64,000 bases of DNA from Pseudoalteromonas denitrificans DSM 6059 (GCF_900112265.1 NZ_FOLO01000006.1:62872-126871); one strand, 5' to 3'; shown: positions 1-9,511, counted from the first letter of the stretch. Numbers and translations: made by a program. Notes: generated from the letters alone by a model not told the origin.

Positions 1-3
1 AAG

Positions 4-80
4 TGGTGGGCGCAGGAGGAGTCGAACCTCCGACCGCCTGGTTCGTAGCCAGGTACTCTATCCAGCTGAGCTATGCGCCC
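4..80 (-). tRNA. tRNA-Arg (anticodon ACG)
   Basis: On the minus strand the sequence folds as a cloverleaf. The 7-bp acceptor stem pairs 74-80 with 8-14, the D-arm has AGCTCAGC, the anticodon loop CTACGAA gives ACG, the T-loop is GTTCGACT, and CCA is encoded at 4-6. ACG is normally modified to ICG and reads CGU/CGC/CGA. The gene is probably co-transcribed with the upstream tRNA-Ser, 43 bases away. Confidence 0.96.
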
Positions 81-123
81 ACTTCATAATTACTTAACAA
101 GACAACACCATATATAAAATAAA

Positions 124-216
124 TGGCGGAGAAGGAGGGATTCGAACCCTCGATAGAGCTACAAACCCTATACTCCCTTAGCAGGGGAGCGCCTTCGGCC
201 ACTCGGCCACCTCTCC
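124..216 (-). tRNA. tRNA-Ser (anticodon GCT)
   Basis: This is a class II tRNA on the minus strand. The acceptor stem pairs 210-216 with 128-134, with an encoded CCA at 124-126. The anticodon loop CTGCTAA gives GCT, which reads AGC/AGU. A long variable arm lies between the anticodon stem and the T-arm, as expected for serine. It is the promoter-proximal member of a Ser-Arg tRNA pair. Confidence 0.96.
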
Positions 217-231
217 GTCTTGTTGGGGCGT

Positions 232-259
232 ATAATAAAGAATTCAAAAAATAAGTCAA
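232..259 (-). promoter_or_regulatory. sigma-70 promoter for the tRNA-Ser/tRNA-Arg pair
   Basis: The minus strand reads TTGACT (254-259), a 16-base spacer and TATTAT (232-237). A C-rich discriminator, ACGCCCC, follows just before the tRNA. A near-consensus -35 plus a GC-rich discriminator is typical of stringently controlled stable RNA promoters. The rest of the 217-427 gap holds only the lysS terminator. Confidence 0.7.
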
Positions 260-371
260 ACCTTTTTACAAGGTATTTTATTGTCTGCTCAGACTTTACA
301 CACCATTGCTTATTTTATGTTTCATTAGAGTAAAATCAACTCAAAAAAGTATTTATTTAGCTTAAATAAAA

Positions 372-400
372 CAAAAAATAAACGCCGCTATTGCGGCGTT
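372..400 (-). terminator. Rho-independent terminator of prfB-lysS
   Basis: A perfect GC-rich hairpin (AACGCCGC / GCGGCGTT, stem 381-400) is followed on the minus strand by TTATTTTTTG. It lies about 28 bases beyond the lysS stop. The plus-strand side is also followed by TTATTATTT, so it may work in both directions. Confidence 0.85.
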
Positions 401-427
401 TTATTATTTAATAATGAATAAATAACT

Positions 428-1963
428 TTACTCAGCTTCTGGACGCATATGCGGAAACAAAATAACATCTTTAATTGTCGGTGAGTCAGTAAATAACATT
501 ACTAAACGATCAATACCAATACCTTCACCAGCCGTTGGCGGTAAGCCATACTCTAGTGCACGAATGTAATCTTCATCAAAATGCATCGCTTCATCATCAC
601 CTGCATCTTTTTCTTCAACTTGACGCGAAAAACGCTCAGCTTGATCAGCTGCGTCATTTAATTCTGAGAAGCCATTAGCTAATTCACGGCCACCAACAAA
701 AAATTCAAATCTATCAGTTACAAATGCATTATCATCATTACGACGCGCTAATGGCGATACTTCCCAAGGATATGCTGTAATAAAAGTAGGTTGAATCAAT
801 TTATGCTCGGCTGTTTCTTCAAATATCTCACATAAAAACTTGCCTGGACCCCAAACACACTTTTCAGGAATTCGAACGTTTACTTGTTTTGCGTAAGCTT
901 TCAATTCCTCAAAATGGTTTTCTGGATCTTGAAAAACTTCAGCTTTAAAATCTGGATTATACTTTAAGATTGCATCTGCCATAGTAATACGTGTAAATGG
1001 TTGACCAAAATCATACTCAACTGTATCGACAACTTCACCCGCTTCATCTTTTGTTGTATTAATCACAATAGGTGAACCAAGTACGTCAGTAGCAACTGTA
1101 CGTAACATATCTTCCGTTAAGTTCATTAGGTCATTATAGTCAGCATATGCTTGGTAGAATTCAATCATAGTGAACTCTGGATTATGACGGGTAGATAAAC
1201 CTTCATTTCTAAAGTTACGGTTGATTTCGAATACACGCTCAAAACCACCAACAACTAAACGCTTAAGGTAAAGCTCTGGTGCAATACGTAAATACATATC
1301 GATATCTAACGCATTATGATGTGTTTCAAATGGACGAGCCGTTGCACCACCAGGAATAGTTTGTAACATTGGCGTTTCAACTTCCATGAAGTCACGCTCA
1401 GCTAAGAAGCGACGAATACCTTCAACGACTTTAGAACGGATACGGAATGTTTTACGTGTCTCTTCGTTAGTGATCAAGTCAACATAACGTTGGCGGTATT
1501 TAGTTTCTTGATCAGATAGACCATGAAATTTCTCAGGTAATGGGCGTAATGATTTAGTTAATAACTGATACTCAGCCATATCTACGTATAAATCACCTTT
1601 ACCTGATTTATTTAACGCACCCGTTACACCAATAATGTCACCGATATCTAATTGACCATATTTTTCTTTTAAATCTTTTTGTACTGGTTTTGCTGCATAT
1701 GCTTGAATGCGGCCTTTCATGTCTTGTACAACATAAAAAGGACCACGTTTAGCTAAAATACGACCCGCAATTGATACTACCTGGTTTAATTCTACTAATT
1801 CTTCTTTTGACTTTTCGCCAAACTCAGCTTGTAAGTCCAAAGTATAATGTTCACGATTAAACTGGTTAGGGTGACCATTTGCGGGGCAGTTTTCACGGAT
1901 TGCGTCTAATTTGCCTCTACGTTCTGCAATTAGCTTATTTTCATCTTGAATTTGATCTGTCAT
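428..1963 (-). CDS. lysS: Lysyl-tRNA synthetase (class II)
   Basis: This enzyme charges tRNA-Lys with lysine using ATP in the cytoplasm. The 511-residue product is close to the usual length of about 505. It has an N-terminal OB-fold anticodon-binding domain (about residues 60-150) and then the class II catalytic core. Motif 2 is visible ([18 protein letters not shown]), as is C-terminal motif 3 ([13 protein letters not shown]). I chose the ATG at 1963 because AAAGAG lies 6 bases upstream; an in-frame TTG two codons earlier is less likely. The gene follows prfB by about 40 bases on the same strand, the classic prfB-lysS operon, and ends at a strong terminator. Confidence 0.97.
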   Translation of the reverse strand: MTDQIQDENKLIAERRGKLDAIRENCPANGHPNQFNREHYTLDLQAEFGEKSKEELVELNQVVSIAGRILAKRGPFYVVQDMKGRIQAYAAKPVQKDLKEKYGQLDIGDIIGVTGALNKSGKGDLYVDMAEYQLLTKSLRPLPEKFHGLSDQETKYRQRYVDLITNEETRKTFRIRSKVVEGIRRFLAERDFMEVETPMLQTIPGGATARPFETHHNALDIDMYLRIAPELYLKRLVVGGFERVFEINRNFRNEGLSTRHNPEFTMIEFYQAYADYNDLMNLTEDMLRTVATDVLGSPIVINTTKDEAGEVVDTVEYDFGQPFTRITMADAILKYNPDFKAEVFQDPENHFEELKAYAKQVNVRIPEKCVWGPGKFLCEIFEETAEHKLIQPTFITAYPWEVSPLARRNDDNAFVTDRFEFFVGGRELANGFSELNDAADQAERFSRQVEEKDAGDDEAMHFDEDYIRALEYGLPPTAGEGIGIDRLVMLFTDSPTIKDVILFPHMRPEAE

Positions 1964-2005
1964 TTTCAACTCTTTATCGATTCTATTATCTATTCGTTAT
2001 ATTAA

Positions 2006-3104
2006 TTACAAGCCTGATTTAAGGCTTGCTTCAATAAATCTATCTAAGTCACCATTTAGTACAGCTTGAGTATTACGGTTTTCAATTCCCGTACGTAAAT
2101 CTTTAATACGAGAATCATCAAGTACATAAGATCTAATTTGACTACCCCAACCAATATCTGATTTAGCATCTTCCTGAGATTGCTTTTCAGAATTTTGCTT
2201 TTGTAACTCTAGCTCAAACAACTTAGCTTTAAGTTGTTTCATTGCGTGCGCTTTATTTTTATGTTGTGAACGTTCATTTTGACATTGCACAACCGTATTT
2301 GTTGGTACGTGTGTAATACGTACTGCTGATTCAGTGGTATTTACGTGCTGACCACCCGCACCTGATGCTCGGTATACATCAATGCGTAATTCAGCAGGAT
2401 TAATATCGATTTCTATATTGTCATCTATTTCTGGGTAAATAAACGCAGAAGCAAATGATGTATGGCGACGGCCACTTGAATCAAATGGGCTTTTACGTAC
2501 TAAACGGTGTACGCCTGTTTCTGTACGTAACCAACCATAAGCGTATTCGCCTGATACTTGAATTGTTGCACCTTTGATACCCGCAACATCTCCTGGCGTT
2601 ACTTCAATGACTTGTGCTTTAAAACCTTTAGCTTCAGCCCAACGTAAATACATACGAAGCAACATTTCACACCAGTCTTGGGCTTCTGTTCCGCCTGATC
2701 CTGATTGTAAATCTAAATATGCGTTATTTTCATCTTGCGCACCAGAGAACATGCGACGAAATTCAAGTTTCTCTAATTGTATAACTAGAGCCTGAGCTTC
2801 TGATTGTGCTTCAACAAAGGTATCTTCATCTTCGGCTTCAACAGCTAATTCAACTAAGCCTTCTACATCTTCAACACCGGCGTCTAAAACATCAATTGTT
2901 TCAACTATTGCTTCCAATGATGACTTTTCTTTACCCAACGCTTGTGCGCGCTCTGGTTCATTCCATACTGCAGAATCTTCAAGTTCAGCATTCACTTCTT
3001 CTAACCGCTCTTTTCTCAGAGGGTAGTCAAAGGTACCCCCTAAGCATATCGGTTCTTTCGCGAATATCCTTGATTTGATTCATCACAGGGTTCACTTCAA
3101 ACAT
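2006..3104 (-). CDS. prfB: Peptide chain release factor 2, with programmed +1 frameshift
   Basis: RF2 recognises UAA and UGA stops and triggers peptide release. The reading frame is split. An ATG at 3104 opens 25 codons ending MLRGYL, followed by an in-frame TGA (3027-3029). A +1 slip at CTT-TGA-C joins it to the main frame, giving 365 residues, the E. coli length. The shift signals are present: an SD-like AGGGGG (3036-3041) three bases before CTTTGA. The main frame has the SPF stop-recognition motif ([12 protein letters not shown]) and the catalytic GGQ (SGAGGQHVN). The residue corresponding to E. coli position 246 is Ala (RASGAGGQ), the common form, not the Thr of E. coli K-12. It is co-directional with lysS. 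Confidence 0.97.
3015..3045 (-). promoter_or_regulatory. prfB: Programmed +1 ribosomal frameshift site in prfB
   Basis: The minus strand reads CTTAGGGGGTACCTTTGACT. The internal Shine-Dalgarno AGGGGG is three bases from the slippery CTT followed by the weak stop TGA-C. Low RF2 slows reading of the UGA and favours the shift, so the protein autoregulates. This is an exact match to the well-known prfB arrangement. Confidence 0.95.
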
Positions 3105-3294
3105 TCAATTGCTCCATAAAGCCAAGCTTAAATTATAAGGCGCAAATATTAGCAAAAAAAACACGCTTTTATTAGCTCTAAACTGACTATTTAATGAATA
3201 ATGTAAAAAATAATAAATGATATTGTGTTTACCTGTACTTTCACCTCAGGGCTATTGATAATATAGCCATCAAAAAAATATAAGAATAATTACA

Positions 3295-3849
3295 ATGTTC
3301 GGAAATAAAAAATCTGATCGTCAGGTCATATTGGATATGGCTGATAAACAAAAACGTTATGAAGCACTGGTTCAAACATACCACAGCGAACTTTATAGGT
3401 TTGCATGTTGGTTATGCAGAGATCCCAGCATTGCTGAAGACGTATTACAAGAAACCTTTTTACGTGCTTGGCGCTCATTAGACTCATTGCTTGATCAAAA
3501 AGCAGCGAAGTCTTGGCTGATCACAATATTAAGAAGAGAAAACGCACGCCGTTTTGAGCGTAAACAATTTGATTACTCTGATGTTGAACAAGATACCCTA
3601 GTTGATACAACAACTGATTCTCTTGAGCAGAATATGGAGCAAACAAATTTACAACGTCAAATAATGAAATTGCCTGATGAATATAGAGAGCCTTTATTAT
3701 TGCAAATAGTCATGGGATGTTCAGGCGAAGAAATTAGTACCATTTTAGAACTGAATAAAAATACCGTAATGACTCGACTATTTAGAGCAAGAAACCAATT
3801 AAAAGACTCAATGACAAACCCTCAAGATCAAATAAGAGGAGTAAAATAG
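3295..3849 (+). CDS. ECF-family RNA polymerase sigma factor
   Basis: This is a 184-residue sigma-70 family protein with only regions 2 and 4. Region 2 covers about residues 25-95 (YHSELYRFACWLCRDP, AEDVLQETFLRAWR). Region 4 covers about 123-172 with a helix-turn-helix (GEEISTILELNKNTVMTRL). Such factors direct polymerase to a small stress or envelope regulon and are held by an anti-sigma factor. The next gene begins one base after this stop and encodes a single-pass membrane protein, the likely partner. The gene is divergent from prfB across a gap of about 190 bases in which I see no convincing promoter. Its target genes are unknown. Confidence 0.85.
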   Translation: MFGNKKSDRQVILDMADKQKRYEALVQTYHSELYRFACWLCRDPSIAEDVLQETFLRAWRSLDSLLDQKAAKSWLITILRRENARRFERKQFDYSDVEQDTLVDTTTDSLEQNMEQTNLQRQIMKLPDEYREPLLLQIVMGCSGEEISTILELNKNTVMTRLFRARNQLKDSMTNPQDQIRGVK

Positions 3850-3850
3850 T

Positions 3851-4558
3851 ATGGATGAGCTAGAATTTCGCCGCCGCCTTTATGCAGAACCCCATGTGCA
3901 AGATCCATTATTAGATGAGTTTGCACAAACGGATCCTGAACGAAAAAAGTTCATGAATGATATAAAACAGCTAGACAAGGATATTGAGCAAGCGTTAAAT
4001 ATTCCTGTACCAGAAAATCTAGCAAGTAAGTTAATCCTAAATCAAGCGATTGATTCTCACAGAGTTGAAAAGAAAAAACGCCGAGTACATTTAGCAATTG
4101 CAGCCTCGGTTGCATTTAGTTTTAGTGTTTTAGTTAATTTCTCTTTAAAGCAAGGGCCATTAGATATAGGACAACATGCATTAGCACATGTAAATCATGA
4201 AATTCGTTCACTGGATCCAACGGATAGAAGATATCAAATAGATCAAGTAAATACACAACTAGCATCTTTTGGTGGGCACGTGTCTAAGTTACCAGGTGAA
4301 ATTACTTATTCCACTTTTTGTGATTTTGACGGTCAAAGGAGCTTACATTTAGTATTTCAAACCGAACAAGGGCCGGTAACCTTATTTATTGTGCCTTCGA
4401 TAAATGGCTATAAGGCAGAATCTGAATTCAAGAATGAACGCTTTAATGGTCAAATTTATCAAACTAAAAAAGCAAACATCATTATGGTCGGCGATAAAGG
4501 CCAAAGCTTAAATAAATATCAAAAGCAACTCGCTGATAATATCATTTGGGAAGCTTAA
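3851..4558 (+). CDS. DUF3379-like membrane protein, probable anti-sigma partner
   Basis: This 235-residue protein has a hydrophilic N-terminus (about 1-75), one membrane segment (about 80-98, after KKKRR) and a periplasmic C-terminal domain. It resembles the DUF3379 proteins encoded after ECF sigma genes in Vibrio and Alteromonadales. The N-in, one-helix topology and translational coupling to the sigma gene suggest that the first about 75 residues bind the sigma factor. That role is inferred. I see no CHCC zinc motif (ZAS type). Confidence 0.7.
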   Translation: MDELEFRRRLYAEPHVQDPLLDEFAQTDPERKKFMNDIKQLDKDIEQALNIPVPENLASKLILNQAIDSHRVEKKKRRVHLAIAASVAFSFSVLVNFSLKQGPLDIGQHALAHVNHEIRSLDPTDRRYQIDQVNTQLASFGGHVSKLPGEITYSTFCDFDGQRSLHLVFQTEQGPVTLFIVPSINGYKAESEFKNERFNGQIYQTKKANIIMVGDKGQSLNKYQKQLADNIIWEA

Positions 4559-4565
4559 CCAACTC

Positions 4566-4588
4566 TCCCCCGTATTTTCGCGGGGGGA
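4566..4588 (+). terminator. Stem-loop after the sigma/DUF3379 pair
   Basis: CCCCCG pairs with CGGGGG (4567-4572 with 4581-4586) around an 8-base loop, eight bases past the stop. It lacks a good T-run, so it may be a weak terminator or an mRNA 3' stabiliser. Confidence 0.45.
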
Positions 4589-4769
4589 AACCACTCAAAT
4601 TCACTCATCTAAATTTCAACTGAACAGTAATCAAACTTTAAGTTAAGCTTATATTTTTATTATATTATTTTAAATTTTAAAACAACCACGTACTTATTCT
4701 CCATTTCACATTGACAAGCACTTTGTAGACTCTACAATCGTGACCGAATTATTTTTAAACAGGTCAGTT

Positions 4770-5609
4770 ATGAAAAAACTATTTATAATCTTTACGCTTT
4801 TTACTTTAATGCTAGGAACCAGCTTTGATTCCGAAGCCCGAAAAAAATTTGGCAGCCGTAGCAAAGGTAAAACACAACAAACTACTCAAGCAAAAAAAAC
4901 AGATACAACTACACAGCAAAAAACAGAGCCAAAGAAATCTTCAAGTAAAAAAGGCTTAATGGCCGGGATTTTTGGTGGCCTACTTATGGGTGGCTTGATA
5001 GCCTCTATGATGGGTGGTGACTTTGAAGGCTTGCAAATGATGGATATGCTATTGATGGCATTGGTCGCATTTGTATTATTCAAATTATTTAAAAGCTTTA
5101 TGCAGAAAAAAGCACAAACACAATCTGCTTATGCTGGCCCTCAAAGTGAGAATTTTTCTAATCAGCAGCAAAAAGATAATGTAACACCATTTACAACAGG
5201 CTCTGCTAAACAGTCTGAAGAAGTCCCATTTAACTTACCTCAAGGTTTTGATGTAAGTGGGTTCTTAAAAGGTGCTAATGATCATTACCATACACTTCAA
5301 AAAGCATGGAATGAAAATAATTTAGAAACAATTCAAGAATATGTTTCAATTGAATTATTTAACGAGTTAACAGCTGAAAGAAAAGATGTTGAAAACGTTG
5401 ATACGCAAGTTGTGTTTGTAGATTGTGAATTAGCCAGAGCAAATACTAGCCCTATTTTATGGGAAGTCAGTGTTAAGTTTTCGGGTAAGTACCGTGATTT
5501 AACAGAGCAAACAGATGAGCAAGTTATTGATGAAGTTTGGCATTTAGAAAGAAATCTCACTCAAGCTGACTCTCCTTGGTTAATTGTTGGTATTGAAGAT
5601 AAAGCATAA
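4770..5609 (+). CDS. Tim44-like domain membrane protein
   Basis: The product is 279 residues. It has an N-terminal signal or anchor (MKKLFIIFTLFTLMLGTSF), a Lys/Gln/Thr-rich linker, a Gly/Met-rich hydrophobic stretch plus a second membrane segment (about residues 62-110), and a C-terminal alpha/beta domain (about 160-275). The last resembles the bacterial Tim44-like family (PF04280). The function of bacterial members is poorly known and they are probably inner-membrane proteins. I preferred the ATG at 4770, with AGG upstream, to the GTG at 4740 because it gives a clean signal sequence. It is a single gene ending at a bidirectional terminator shared with putP. Confidence 0.75.
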   Translation: MKKLFIIFTLFTLMLGTSFDSEARKKFGSRSKGKTQQTTQAKKTDTTTQQKTEPKKSSSKKGLMAGIFGGLLMGGLIASMMGGDFEGLQMMDMLLMALVAFVLFKLFKSFMQKKAQTQSAYAGPQSENFSNQQQKDNVTPFTTGSAKQSEEVPFNLPQGFDVSGFLKGANDHYHTLQKAWNENNLETIQEYVSIELFNELTAERKDVENVDTQVVFVDCELARANTSPILWEVSVKFSGKYRDLTEQTDEQVIDEVWHLERNLTQADSPWLIVGIEDKA

Positions 5610-5653
5610 TAGCCCTTCTATTAAGGCTACTATCTGGCAATAATTACAACGAC

Positions 5654-5690
5654 AAAAAAAGCATATTCATAGTTTGAATATGCTTTTTTA
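5654..5690. terminator. Bidirectional terminator between the Tim44-like gene and putP
   Basis: AAAAAAAGCATATTCA and TTGAATATGCTTTTTTA form a hairpin flanked by an A-run on the left and a T-run on the right. It can therefore terminate both converging genes. Confidence 0.85.
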
Positions 5691-5742
5691 TTAGCTAAAA
5701 ATAATACCAGATAATGGCCTTATTTAAATTTCCTTGAAAAAT

Positions 5743-7227
5743 TTAATGTTCCTTAAGCATCTCATCGAACTTACTTGAAACTGACTTGTCAGGTTCACCT
5801 GAGAGCTTACTTACCATAATGATAGTCAAAGTACATAAAATAAAGCCCGGTACTAACTCATACATAGTTGCACTTAGCGATTGACCATTTATTGTAATTG
5901 GCGCATATATCCAGAACAATACTGTTGCAGCACCTACAACCATGCCAGCTAACGCACCATTACGATTCATTTTATTCCAGTAAAGACTTAATATCACAAC
6001 AGGACCAAACGCAGCACCAAAACCAGCCCATGCATTACTGACTAATGTAAGAATAGAGCTATCTCTATCATACGCTAAGAATATAGCGACTAAAGCCACT
6101 AAAAATACAGAGATACGACCAACTAAAACTAACTGCTTATCCGTTGCTTCTTTATTTAAAAATGCTTGATAAAAGTCACCCGTTAATGAACTAGAAGTCA
6201 CTAATAATTGAGATGATATCGTACTCATAATTGCAGCTAAAATTGCAGCCAATAAGAAACCTGCAATTAATGGGTGAAATAAGATCTGTGAGAGTAAAAT
6301 GAATATTGTTTCCGGATCATCTAATTGAATTCCCGTTGACGCAACATAAGCAATGCCAGCAAAACCCGTCGCCATTGCACCTATCAGCGATACTATCATC
6401 CAGCTCATTCCTATACGTCTTGCAACAGGCATATCTTTAACTGAACGAATCGCCATAAATCTTACAATAATATGTGGCTGACCAAAATAGCCTAATCCCC
6501 ATGCCATTGCAGAGATAATTCCTAGCAAGCTCACGCCATTAAACATATTTAATAATTCAGGATTGATAGCTGTAATAGACTCATGCATTTTGTCTATTCC
6601 GCCAACTTCATTTATTGCAACAAATGGCACTAAAATTAAAGCAACAAACATGATACAACCCTGAACAAAGTCAGTCAGGCTTACCGCTAAAAAACCACCA
6701 AACAAAGTATAAGCAACCACAACACCAGCAGTAACATAAAGACCTAACTCATAATTCATGCCAAATGATGATTCAAATAATTTACCGCCAGCAACTATCC
6801 CTGATGAGGTATATAAAGTGAAAAATACGATAATAACAACAGAAGAAACCAGTCTTAACATACGAGACTTATCTTCAAATCGATTTTCAAAAAAATCAGG
6901 GATGGTAATAGAGTCATTCGCAATTTCAGTATAAGTACGTAACCTAGGAGCAACGATTAAATAATTTAAAAATGCGCCTATAACAAGACCTATACCTATC
7001 CATAGACTACTAATACCAGAAAGATACATAGCACCTGGTAATCCCATCAGCATCCAGCCACTCATATCTGAAGCACCAGCAGATAATGCCGCAACACTAG
7101 GGCTCAGACTTCGACCACCCAACATATACCCAGATACATCACTAGTTGATTTTTTATAAGCATAAAGACCTATGCCTAACATGACCATAAAATAAATAGC
7201 CAAAGAAACGAGAGTACCTAATTCCAA
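5743..7227 (-). CDS. putP: Sodium/proline symporter
   Basis: This is a member of the sodium:solute symporter family that imports proline with Na+. The roughly 494-residue, 13-helix protein has the PutP hallmarks YMLGGRSLSP near residue 40, SAGASDMSGWMLMGLPGA and the SSQLLVTSSSLTGDF segment. The likely start is a TTG at 7227, preceded by TGGAG at good spacing, giving MELGTLVSLAIYF. The upstream in-frame TTG at 7239 lacks such a site. The gene stands alone on the minus strand. The 7228-7488 gap separating it from the divergent EAL/HDOD gene is AT-rich with no clear motif. Proline versus another substrate is inferred from family resemblance. Confidence 0.9.
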   Translation of the reverse strand: MELGTLVSLAIYFMVMLGIGLYAYKKSTSDVSGYMLGGRSLSPSVAALSAGASDMSGWMLMGLPGAMYLSGISSLWIGIGLVIGAFLNYLIVAPRLRTYTEIANDSITIPDFFENRFEDKSRMLRLVSSVVIIVFFTLYTSSGIVAGGKLFESSFGMNYELGLYVTAGVVVAYTLFGGFLAVSLTDFVQGCIMFVALILVPFVAINEVGGIDKMHESITAINPELLNMFNGVSLLGIISAMAWGLGYFGQPHIIVRFMAIRSVKDMPVARRIGMSWMIVSLIGAMATGFAGIAYVASTGIQLDDPETIFILLSQILFHPLIAGFLLAAILAAIMSTISSQLLVTSSSLTGDFYQAFLNKEATDKQLVLVGRISVFLVALVAIFLAYDRDSSILTLVSNAWAGFGAAFGPVVILSLYWNKMNRNGALAGMVVGAATVLFWIYAPITINGQSLSATMYELVPGFILCTLTIIMVSKLSGEPDKSVSSKFDEMLKEH

Positions 7228-7488
7228 GCTAATCTCCAAACAAATTAATTATTATTGCGTGAATAATAACATTATTGAAGAAATCAATACTACTATAACC
7301 TATGTAGTTAAAACGAAAACACCCTAAATACATTTACAAACAAACATAACTATAAAGACTGAATTAGATGAAAAATGACACAATAGGATCAGATAATTTA
7401 AAATTTATAATGAAAAAATCTCCCATTTACAATATATTCGAAGTAGCAGAACAATAAACTGAGCATTTAGGATACAGGTCCATAATTT

Positions 7489-8706
7489 ATGTATTTTTAC
7501 GCAGCAAGACAACCAATATTAGATCGCAACAAAAAACTCTTTGCTTATGAGTTATTATTCCGTGATAGCTTAGACAATGTATTTCCAAATATTGATGAAA
7601 ATGAAGCAACTTCAAAATTAATTGAAGGTAGCCAGCTTGGTTTAGATGATATGACAGGCGATAAACCTGCATTTATCAACTTTACACTTGAAACACTTCA
7701 AAAACGTTATGCAACGATGCTAAATAAAGAGCAAGTTGTCGTTGAAATTCTTGAAACCGTACAACCAGGCAAGCGACTACTCGCTATCGTTAAAGAGCTT
7801 AAAGATTTAGGCTATACCCTTGCATTAGATGATTACATTCACAACCCTGTGTGGAAGCATTTTTATCCATATATCGATATTATTAAAATTGATTTTTTAG
7901 AAATGCAGATGGATGAAATTCAAAATGTTATTAAAGATGTTTCAGAGTTTCCCAATGTGAAATTTTTAGCTGAAAAAGTTGAAACTCATGAGCAGTTTCA
8001 GGCTGCATTAGATATGGGATTTGAATATTTTCAAGGTTATTTCTTTTCAAAACCAGAAGTCATTCAGAGTAAAAATCTAGCACCATCACAAATGACTTTG
8101 GCTGAACTGCTTTATGAAACCTCTCAACCAGAAATGGATTTGAAAAAAATCACAGATGTTTTTCAACGCGATGTAAACTTAGCTTATAAATTATTACGCT
8201 ATACAAACTCAGCTGCATTTAATCGCAGAGCAGAAATCAGTACAATCAAGCAAGCGTTGGTCGTGTTAGGTTTAGAAGAACTAAAAAAATTCTTATCCGT
8301 ACTATTCACAGCACAAGTTGCTTCAACAAAACCCCCTGAATTAATGCGACTATCGCTTACTCGTGCAAGGTTTGCTGAATGTTTAGCGATTAAACATGGA
8401 CAAATGAAAGATACTGCAATGGCCTTTTTAGCTGGCATGTTTTCTTTAATTGACGGAATATTAGATCAAAAAATGGAAGACATTTTAGAAAAACTGCCGT
8501 TATCAATTGAGATTAAAGATGCAATTCTCAACAAAGAAGGACTTATCGCTGATTACCTTTCTTTAGTTGAACATTATGAACTAGCCCAATGGGATGATGC
8601 TAAAGTTATTTCTGAGCGTTTAAAAATAGATGTTAAAAGCATACCTGATGCATATCATGACGCTGTAAACTGGGCTAATACGCAAATGGATGCAATGTCT
8701 AAATAA
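7489..8706 (+). CDS. EAL-like plus HDOD domain signalling protein (CdgJ/YuxH type)
   Basis: The 405-residue protein begins with an EAL-like domain (about 1-200) and ends with an HDOD domain (about 200-400, LKKITDVFQRDVNLAYKLLRYTNSAAF). The EAL signature is degenerate: YELLFRD replaces E-A-L-x-R, although ALDDY, KIDF and the LAEKVE strand are kept. Cyclic-di-GMP hydrolysis is therefore doubtful, and the protein may act as a scaffold or binder. Vibrio CdgJ, of the same layout, affects motility. No signal peptide or membrane segment is present, so it is cytoplasmic. It is monocistronic with its own terminator. Confidence 0.88.
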   Translation: MYFYAARQPILDRNKKLFAYELLFRDSLDNVFPNIDENEATSKLIEGSQLGLDDMTGDKPAFINFTLETLQKRYATMLNKEQVVVEILETVQPGKRLLAIVKELKDLGYTLALDDYIHNPVWKHFYPYIDIIKIDFLEMQMDEIQNVIKDVSEFPNVKFLAEKVETHEQFQAALDMGFEYFQGYFFSKPEVIQSKNLAPSQMTLAELLYETSQPEMDLKKITDVFQRDVNLAYKLLRYTNSAAFNRRAEISTIKQALVVLGLEELKKFLSVLFTAQVASTKPPELMRLSLTRARFAECLAIKHGQMKDTAMAFLAGMFSLIDGILDQKMEDILEKLPLSIEIKDAILNKEGLIADYLSLVEHYELAQWDDAKVISERLKIDVKSIPDAYHDAVNWANTQMDAMSK

Positions 8707-8719
8707 AACGAGTTCAAAT

Positions 8720-8752
8720 AAAAAAGCTTGAATATGATATTCAAGCTTTTCT
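8720..8752. terminator. Bidirectional terminator between the EAL/HDOD gene and mlaA
   Basis: AAAAAGCTTGAATAT and ATATTCAAGCTTTTC form a long hairpin with A/T tails on both sides, placed between two converging genes. Confidence 0.85.
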
Positions 8753-8767
8753 TGGTTATTATTTATT

Positions 8768-9499
8768 TTAAAGCTCTTCTAAGAAGTCTTCATCAAAGTC
8801 TTCAACCTCTTCCTCTAACGGAGGGTTACCATCATAAAGGTCATATACTTGACGTTGTAAATACGCTTCTTTTACAAATATATAAGGATCTAAAGATTCA
8901 TTCAATAACGCTTCTTGAGGAATTAAAGATGCCCTAGCTTCTAAGGCTTTTATTGCAAATAACAAAAATGATTGTGGCATAGATAAAGCGATAGAAGGGA
9001 TCACAAAACCATCAATAACGTCACCTGATATATTTCTTGCAGTACTAGGGCCATAAGCAGGCAGCATCAGATAAGCACCATCATCAACACCCCAAACACC
9101 CAAGGTTTGACCAAAATCTTCATCAATTTGCTCTAAACCTATCTCAGATGCAACATCAAAAAAACCAAATATTCCCACTGTTGAGTTTATTAAAAATCGC
9201 GCTACACTTACCCCTGCGTTACCAACCTTCCCTTGCAGCGCTGCATTTATGCCATCAACGGGTTCATTGATATTCTCCGCAAAATTAAGTAAACCTCGAC
9301 GTACTGGCTGTGGTGTTATTGCAACATAACCAACAGTTGCAGGTCTTAAAATATATGAATCTAAAATATCCATATTAAAGTCATAAACAGGTCGATTGAC
9401 TGTTTGCAGAGGATCTCGATCATCTTGATTTTCTACTGGTATTTGAGCACAGCCAATCAGTGAAAATAAAATGAGAAAAAGCACGCCATTTTTAAGCAT
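8768..9499 (-). CDS. mlaA: MlaA (VacJ) outer-membrane phospholipid-retrieval lipoprotein
   Basis: MlaA removes phospholipids from the outer leaflet of the outer membrane and passes them to MlaC. The 243-residue product has a lipoprotein signal with lipobox LIGC (Cys17). The family core follows, with DPLQTVNRPVYDFNMDILD, FLINSTVGIFGFFDVA, DFGQTLGVWGVDDGAYLMLPAYGPSTARN and a Glu/Asp-rich tail. It starts 12 bases after ccmI on the same strand, so it probably rides at the end of the ccm transcript. The mlaBCDEF genes are not in the window. Confidence 0.95.
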   Translation of the reverse strand: MLKNGVLFLILFSLIGCAQIPVENQDDRDPLQTVNRPVYDFNMDILDSYILRPATVGYVAITPQPVRRGLLNFAENINEPVDGINAALQGKVGNAGVSVARFLINSTVGIFGFFDVASEIGLEQIDEDFGQTLGVWGVDDGAYLMLPAYGPSTARNISGDVIDGFVIPSIALSMPQSFLLFAIKALEARASLIPQEALLNESLDPYIFVKEAYLQRQVYDLYDGNPPLEEEVEDFDEDFLEEL

Positions 9500-9511
9500 T
9501 AAGATTCCTTA

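Noticed and set aside
2574-3078. Plus-strand open frames across prfB
   Set aside because: They are antisense shadows of prfB, which has the conserved GGQ and SPF motifs and frameshift site in the minus-strand frame.
2006-3104. prfB as a frameshifted pseudogene
   Set aside because: The in-frame TGA sits at codon 26 in the exact programmed frameshift context, and the joined protein is the normal 365 residues.
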